A stretch of 64,000 nt of DNA from Streptoalloteichus hindustanus. GTDB lineage: Bacteria; Actinomycetota; Actinomycetes; Mycobacteriales; Pseudonocardiaceae. A model generated the notes under the pieces. The model had not been told where the DNA came from. It worked only from the letters and a program-made list of their open reading frames with translations, and ran no database searches. Below are positions 60,350 through 64,000 of this stretch, piece after piece. Within the stretch, counting starts at the first letter, position 1, and every line of letters starts with the position of its first letter. The stretch covers positions 1 through 64,000 of the forward strand of contig NZ_FQVN01000008.1 in assembly GCF_900129375.1 (NCBI RefSeq). The letters are read 5' to 3'. The position numbers and the translations under genes are program-made.

Positions 60350-63024
60350 GCGCGGGGCGAGTGGCACTGCGCCTCGCGAGCCGCAGCCTCACCCGGAACC
60401 GGCGCCGCGCGCTTCTGATGGTCGCCGTGCTCGCGGTTCCCTTGGCAGTGGGTTTCGCACTGTCAACGCTTCGCTCGACCAGCGTCTTCTCGCAGGAGAG
60501 ACTCGTCAGCAGGCTGATCGGGCAGTCGCAGACGGTGTTGCTCAACCCAGAGCTGGTCAGCGAGCAGGGCGTACAGCAAACACTGACCATCGGACCCACT
60601 CGGCTGGCTGCGGTCCTCGGGCGAAGCGCGGCGGTGTTCCCCGAGGTGACCGGGCCGCTCGCGGTCTCGTCCCAGGGGCGTCAGGCTCTCGCCGACGGGT
60701 TCGGTCTCGATCTCGGCGCACCCGTCCACCAGGGCCGATTCGAGTTGCATCAGGGGCGGGCACCCCGTCGCGACGGCGAGGTCGCGATTTCACGTGCGGT
60801 GGCGGAGCGCCTCGGAACAGGAATCGGGTTCGAGGTGGGGCTGGGTGGCGGTAACTCCCCCGCCGAAGTGACCGGAATCCTGGTCGACGTCACGGACACC
60901 ACTCGCCAGTTCGCGGTCACGACACCTGCTGAGGGCGCCAGGTTGATGTCGGAGCGTCCGGCAGACGGCGGTGGCGGCCGCCGCTCCGGAGCGGCGGCCG
61001 GCTGGGACCAGCGGCCCGCCCAGATCAACTGGCACTCTCCGGAGCGCGTCGAGCTCCCGGCGGGGGCGAAGACCGACGGCTGGCGGCTGGAGACGCGTGC
61101 GGAAGCCTTCCGGCTGTACCGGCAGCAGGCAGAGATGGGCGGGGAGGGAAGCGGACCGCTGATCCTCGGCGTGACGGTTCTCGTCGTGGTGGAGATCGGC
61201 CTCGTCCTGGGTGCGGCCTACGCGATCGTCGTCCGAAGCAGCCGGCGGGAGCTCGGGTTGTTGGCCGTGGCCGGCGCCGGGCCCGGGCTCCGACGCCTGG
61301 TGATCACGTGTCAGGGCCTGTTCGTCGGGGTGGTGGCGACGTTCGTCGCCGGTGTGGTCGGAGTGCTCACCGCCTGGCCACTGGTTCCTGTGCTCGCGGC
61401 ACGGAGCTACCAGGTCTGGGGCCCGTTGCGGTTGGACCTGCTCCCGCTGCTCGCGCTGGTGGGGCTGGGCGTCATGACCCCGGCGGTCGCGGCGTGGGTG
61501 GCGTCCCGAGGTGTTCGGGGCGACCTCGTGGCCGCACTGCGCGGCGTGGACCAGGTGGAACCCCAACTCCGCAGGCGGAGCGTGCCGGCCGCCGTGTTCG
61601 CCTTCCTCGCGGGCGGGACGGTGTCGCTCCTGGGTGGGGCCGCTCTGGGGGCTCTGCCGATGGTGCTCGTGGGCGCGCTCGCGTTGGTCGTCGGCGTGGG
61701 GATGTTGTTGCGCGTCGTACTACCGGTGTTGGCTCGTGGCGGCCGGCGTTGGCGCCTGCTGCCCAGGCTCGGGTTGCGGATCACCGGGCGATCTCCGGGC
61801 CGGGCCGTCGCTCTGGGCATGGTGGTGGCCAGCCTGACCCTGGTTGGTGGACTTGTCCTGGCGGCGATGGGTGGATTGACCGAGCAGGCGAAGAACACCC
61901 ACGTCCCGGTGTCGCCACCGGGCTCCGCCTTCGTCTTCGCGTCCAGGACCCCGCAGCCGACCACACTGCGTGCGATGGCTGAGGCTCTCGGCGTTGACCG
62001 GGTGGTGCGCCTCGGGATCGCCAGCCCGCCGCTCCCACCTCGCCAGCAGGGGATGGACCGGCTCAGCAGTTGGGGTCACTACCAGGCGCTGGGGCCGGTC
62101 ACGGAATGTCTGGCCGGACGAGGCCCCATCCCTGGTTCGGAGCCGTTGGACCAGGAGAGATGTCGGCTGGCTACCGGCTTCCCCACCCCGAACACGCCGG
62201 TTGCGGTGATCGACGGGGCACAGGTGGACCTGGTTCTGGGCAGGGCGGTGAGCAGCGAGGAGCGGCAGGCGCTGGCGGAGGGGCGGGCTCTGGTGCTCGA
62301 CGACCGGCTGGCTCCCGGCGGGGTGCTGACGGTCCAGGCGCCGGACCCGGCCAGCCCGACGAACGGCGCGCCGGCCAGGACGGTCAGCGCGACGCTCCCC
62401 GCTTTCGTGGCGCGGAGCCGGTCCGCCTACGGCCACCTGCCCATGGTCTACGTGACCCAGGAGGGACTGGACAGGTTGGGCGCTGTCGTGCAGCCGAACG
62501 ACGTCTTCCTCTTCGCTCCCGCACCCGCTCGCGAAGGAGGAATCAGCCCTGAGCAGGAGGATCGTGCTCGCGCGGTGTTGTCGGCCGACATCGGCGCCGG
62601 CTTCTTCCGGCTGGACGTGGAGCGGGGACCCCGGGCAGCCGAGGTCTACCGGGCCAGCACCGTGGCGATCATCGCGCTGCTGACCCTGGTGTCGGCGACC
62701 CTCGCTTTCGTCACGGTGTCGCTGTCGACGCGGGAGATCCGGCCTGAGCTGTCGGCGATGGCGGCGGTCGGCGCGGACCGCCGGTTCCGGTCGTGGCTGA
62801 GCGGCTCCCACGCCGGAACGGTGACCGCGCTCGGTGTGGGTGTGGGCGTAGCTGTCACGGTGGCGGCCACCCCGGCGGTGCTCGCCGCACTCAAGGTGAG
62901 TTGGACTCCGTGGCCGTGGGTCGGACTGCTTGTCGCCGCGGTGGTGGCGGTCGCCGCCGCGGTGCTGGCAGGAAACGTGGCCGGAGCCAGGATCGGCACA
63001 GTGCTGCGCCGCGCGGAGCGGTGA
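60346..63024 (+). CDS. FtsX-like ABC transporter permease
   Basis: 892 residues from GTG at 60346 (VSAGRVALRLASRSLTRN). A large extracytoplasmic domain follows the first helix; membrane helices cluster near residues 270-450 and at the C-terminus (STVAIIALLTLVSATLAFVT, WVGLLVAAVVAVAAAVLAGN). Two FtsX-type four-helix units in one chain, as in large peptide or lipoprotein exporters. A second extracytoplasmic region has two Cys (TECLAGRG, QERCRLATGF). Function probably export of a peptide, drug or lipid; no specific substrate can be named. Confidence 0.9.
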   Translation: MSAGRVALRLASRSLTRNRRRALLMVAVLAVPLAVGFALSTLRSTSVFSQERLVSRLIGQSQTVLLNPELVSEQGVQQTLTIGPTRLAAVLGRSAAVFPEVTGPLAVSSQGRQALADGFGLDLGAPVHQGRFELHQGRAPRRDGEVAISRAVAERLGTGIGFEVGLGGGNSPAEVTGILVDVTDTTRQFAVTTPAEGARLMSERPADGGGGRRSGAAAGWDQRPAQINWHSPERVELPAGAKTDGWRLETRAEAFRLYRQQAEMGGEGSGPLILGVTVLVVVEIGLVLGAAYAIVVRSSRRELGLLAVAGAGPGLRRLVITCQGLFVGVVATFVAGVVGVLTAWPLVPVLAARSYQVWGPLRLDLLPLLALVGLGVMTPAVAAWVASRGVRGDLVAALRGVDQVEPQLRRRSVPAAVFAFLAGGTVSLLGGAALGALPMVLVGALALVVGVGMLLRVVLPVLARGGRRWRLLPRLGLRITGRSPGRAVALGMVVASLTLVGGLVLAAMGGLTEQAKNTHVPVSPPGSAFVFASRTPQPTTLRAMAEALGVDRVVRLGIASPPLPPRQQGMDRLSSWGHYQALGPVTECLAGRGPIPGSEPLDQERCRLATGFPTPNTPVAVIDGAQVDLVLGRAVSSEERQALAEGRALVLDDRLAPGGVLTVQAPDPASPTNGAPARTVSATLPAFVARSRSAYGHLPMVYVTQEGLDRLGAVVQPNDVFLFAPAPAREGGISPEQEDRARAVLSADIGAGFFRLDVERGPRAAEVYRASTVAIIALLTLVSATLAFVTVSLSTREIRPELSAMAAVGADRRFRSWLSGSHAGTVTALGVGVGVAVTVAATPAVLAALKVSWTPWPWVGLLVAAVVAVAAAVLAGNVAGARIGTVLRRAER

Positions 63025-63036
63025 GCCCCCGCCGAC

Positions 63037-63068
63037 CCCGGTCCGCACCGGGGGTGGTGCGGGCCGGG
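63037..63068. terminator. Terminator between the transporter and trpS
   Basis: 13-base stem CCCGGTCCGCACC with one G-U pair and a six-base loop, serving both converging transcripts. Confidence 0.7.
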
Positions 63069-63087
63069 CGCCGGGTCGGGGCCGTGG

Positions 63088-64000
63088 TCAGCGGAGGCCG
63101 ATGACCTTCAGGGCGGCTTCGAGGCGGGGTTGGGCGCGTTGGCGGGCTCGGTCGGCGCCCGCCGCGCGGATTCGGTCCAGTTCGGCCGGGTCGGCCAGCA
63201 GTTCGGTGGTGCGTTCGCGGACCGGTCGGAGGGTGTCGACCACGGCGTCGGCCACGGCCGACTTCAGGGCGGCGTAGGAGTCGAGGCCGCCCGCCGCCGT
63301 GTAGGGGCTGACGCCCGTGCAGGCGGCCAGGATCTCCAGGAGGTTGGCCACGCCCGGCTGCCGTTCGGGGTCGTAGCGCACCTCGCCCACGGTGTCGGTC
63401 ACCGCCCGCTGGACCTTGCGGCGCACGGTGTCCGGCGGGTCGAGCAGGTAGATCGTTCCCGCGCCGTCCCCCGCGGACTTGGCCATCTTGCGGCTGGGGT
63501 CGCTGAGGTCGCGCACCCGGGCGGCGACGGTCGGCAGCGTGCCCCTGGGCACCCGGAACACCTCGCCGTAGGTGGTGTTGAAGCGCCGGGCCAGGGTCCT
63601 GGCCAGCTCCAGGTGCTGGGACTGGTCCTCGCCGACCGGCACCTCGTCCGCGCCGTGCAGCAGGATGTCGGCGGCCATCAGGACCGGGTAGGTCAGCAGG
63701 CTCAGCCGCACCGACGCCTGGCCGGCCGCCTTCTCCTTGAACTGGGTCATCCGGTTGGCCTCGCCGAAGGTGCAGGTGGACTCCAGCAGCCAGGTCAGCG
63801 CGCCGAGCTGGTCGACCAGGTCGGACTGGACGAAGACGCAGGCCACCTCCGGGTCGATCCCGGCGGCGAGCAGCATCGCGAGTTGCTCCCTGGTCCTGGC
63901 CCTGAGCTGGCCGGGATGGTGCGGCACGGTCATGGCGTGCAGGTCGACCACGAAGTACAGGTCGTCCGGTCCCTGCTCGGCGGCCCACCGCCGCACGGCC
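63088..64000 (-). CDS. trpS: Tryptophanyl-tRNA synthetase (3' part; 5' end outside the window)
   Basis: The last 303 or more residues of TrpS. Visible are the class I features after the missing HIGH motif: DDLYFVVDLHAMTVPH, the tryptophan-site region LLTYPVLMAADILLHGADEV then PVGEDQSQH, and the KMSKS equivalent SRKMAKSAGDGAGTI. The C-terminal anticodon-binding helices end in PRLEAALKVIGLR. It charges tRNA-Trp. The gene continues past the right edge of the window. Confidence 0.95.
   Translation of the reverse strand, partial: AVRRWAAEQGPDDLYFVVDLHAMTVPHHPGQLRARTREQLAMLLAAGIDPEVACVFVQSDLVDQLGALTWLLESTCTFGEANRMTQFKEKAAGQASVRLSLLTYPVLMAADILLHGADEVPVGEDQSQHLELARTLARRFNTTYGEVFRVPRGTLPTVAARVRDLSDPSRKMAKSAGDGAGTIYLLDPPDTVRRKVQRAVTDTVGEVRYDPERQPGVANLLEILAACTGVSPYTAAGGLDSYAALKSAVADAVVDTLRPVRERTTELLADPAELDRIRAAGADRARQRAQPRLEAALKVIGLR

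Overview
The window is high-GC actinobacterial DNA. The gene set points to Pseudonocardiales (Saccharothrix/Actinosynnema/Lentzea-like), though no marker here fixes the genus: a helix-turn-helix regulator with two DUF397 proteins, tandem secreted S1 proteases, chaplin-like secreted proteins, GTG starts and class-specific actinobacterial families (GuaB1, PhoH2, GlpX, DUF4245, DUF6542). From memory, the backbone trhA - uppS - phoH2 - fumC - glpX - DUF4245 - xseB/xseA - ispH - DUF6542 - ychF matches the gene order around Rv1085c-Rv1112 of Mycobacterium tuberculosis, so most of the window is a conserved chromosomal core with lineage-specific insertions.

Layout. 0-2.2 kb: trhA-like membrane protein, CoA-binding protein, short-chain Z-prenyl diphosphate synthase. 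2.3-6.1 kb: four paralogous small secreted chaplin-like proteins, each with its own terminator and a shared promoter architecture; a fifth promoter copy precedes what looks like a gene relic. 6.2-13.2 kb: DUF885 hydrolase, PhoH2, GNAT, GuaB1, ATP-dependent DNA ligase. 13.2-17.6 kb: XRE/DUF397 regulatory cassette, MocR regulator and divergent EamA exporter. 17.7-20.2 kb: fumarase and thioredoxin-reductase-like ferredoxin-NADP reductase. 20.3-24.2 kb: four tandem S1A serine proteases, one with Thr in place of the catalytic Ser. 24.4-32.6 kb: GlpX, DUF4245, exonuclease VII operon, IspH, DUF6542, sugar kinase. 33-34.4 kb: sortase-anchored surface protein. 34.5-42 kb: DNA repair block (RmuC, SbcD, SbcC, Ogt, AdaA-AlkA). 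42.4-45 kb: YchF and a compact three-gene set resembling a toxin-antitoxin-chaperone (TAC) module. 45.3-51 kb: GT87 mannosyltransferase, pterin dehydratase, TPP riboswitch and thiamine ABC transporter. 51.4-57 kb: GNAT, ABC-2 exporter, LolA-like lipoprotein factor and a divergent two-component system. 57.2-64 kb: secreted SH3 protein, SRPBCC-NUDIX fusion, cupin, MacB/FtsX-type ABC pair and the 3' part of trpS.

How it fits together. The TPP riboswitch should gate thiBPQ by thiamine status. The exonuclease VII genes overlap by 4 bases and form one operon. SbcD/SbcC and Ogt/AdaA-AlkA are also overlapping pairs. The most unusual material is the chaplin-like cluster with five copies of a bipartite promoter, the putative TAC module, the Ser-to-Thr protease, a decayed duplication of the end of thiQ, and a 13-base palindrome (GTCCAC-W-GTGGAC) that recurs through coding and non-coding DNA. 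All family calls rest on reading the protein sequences by eye; no database search was possible.
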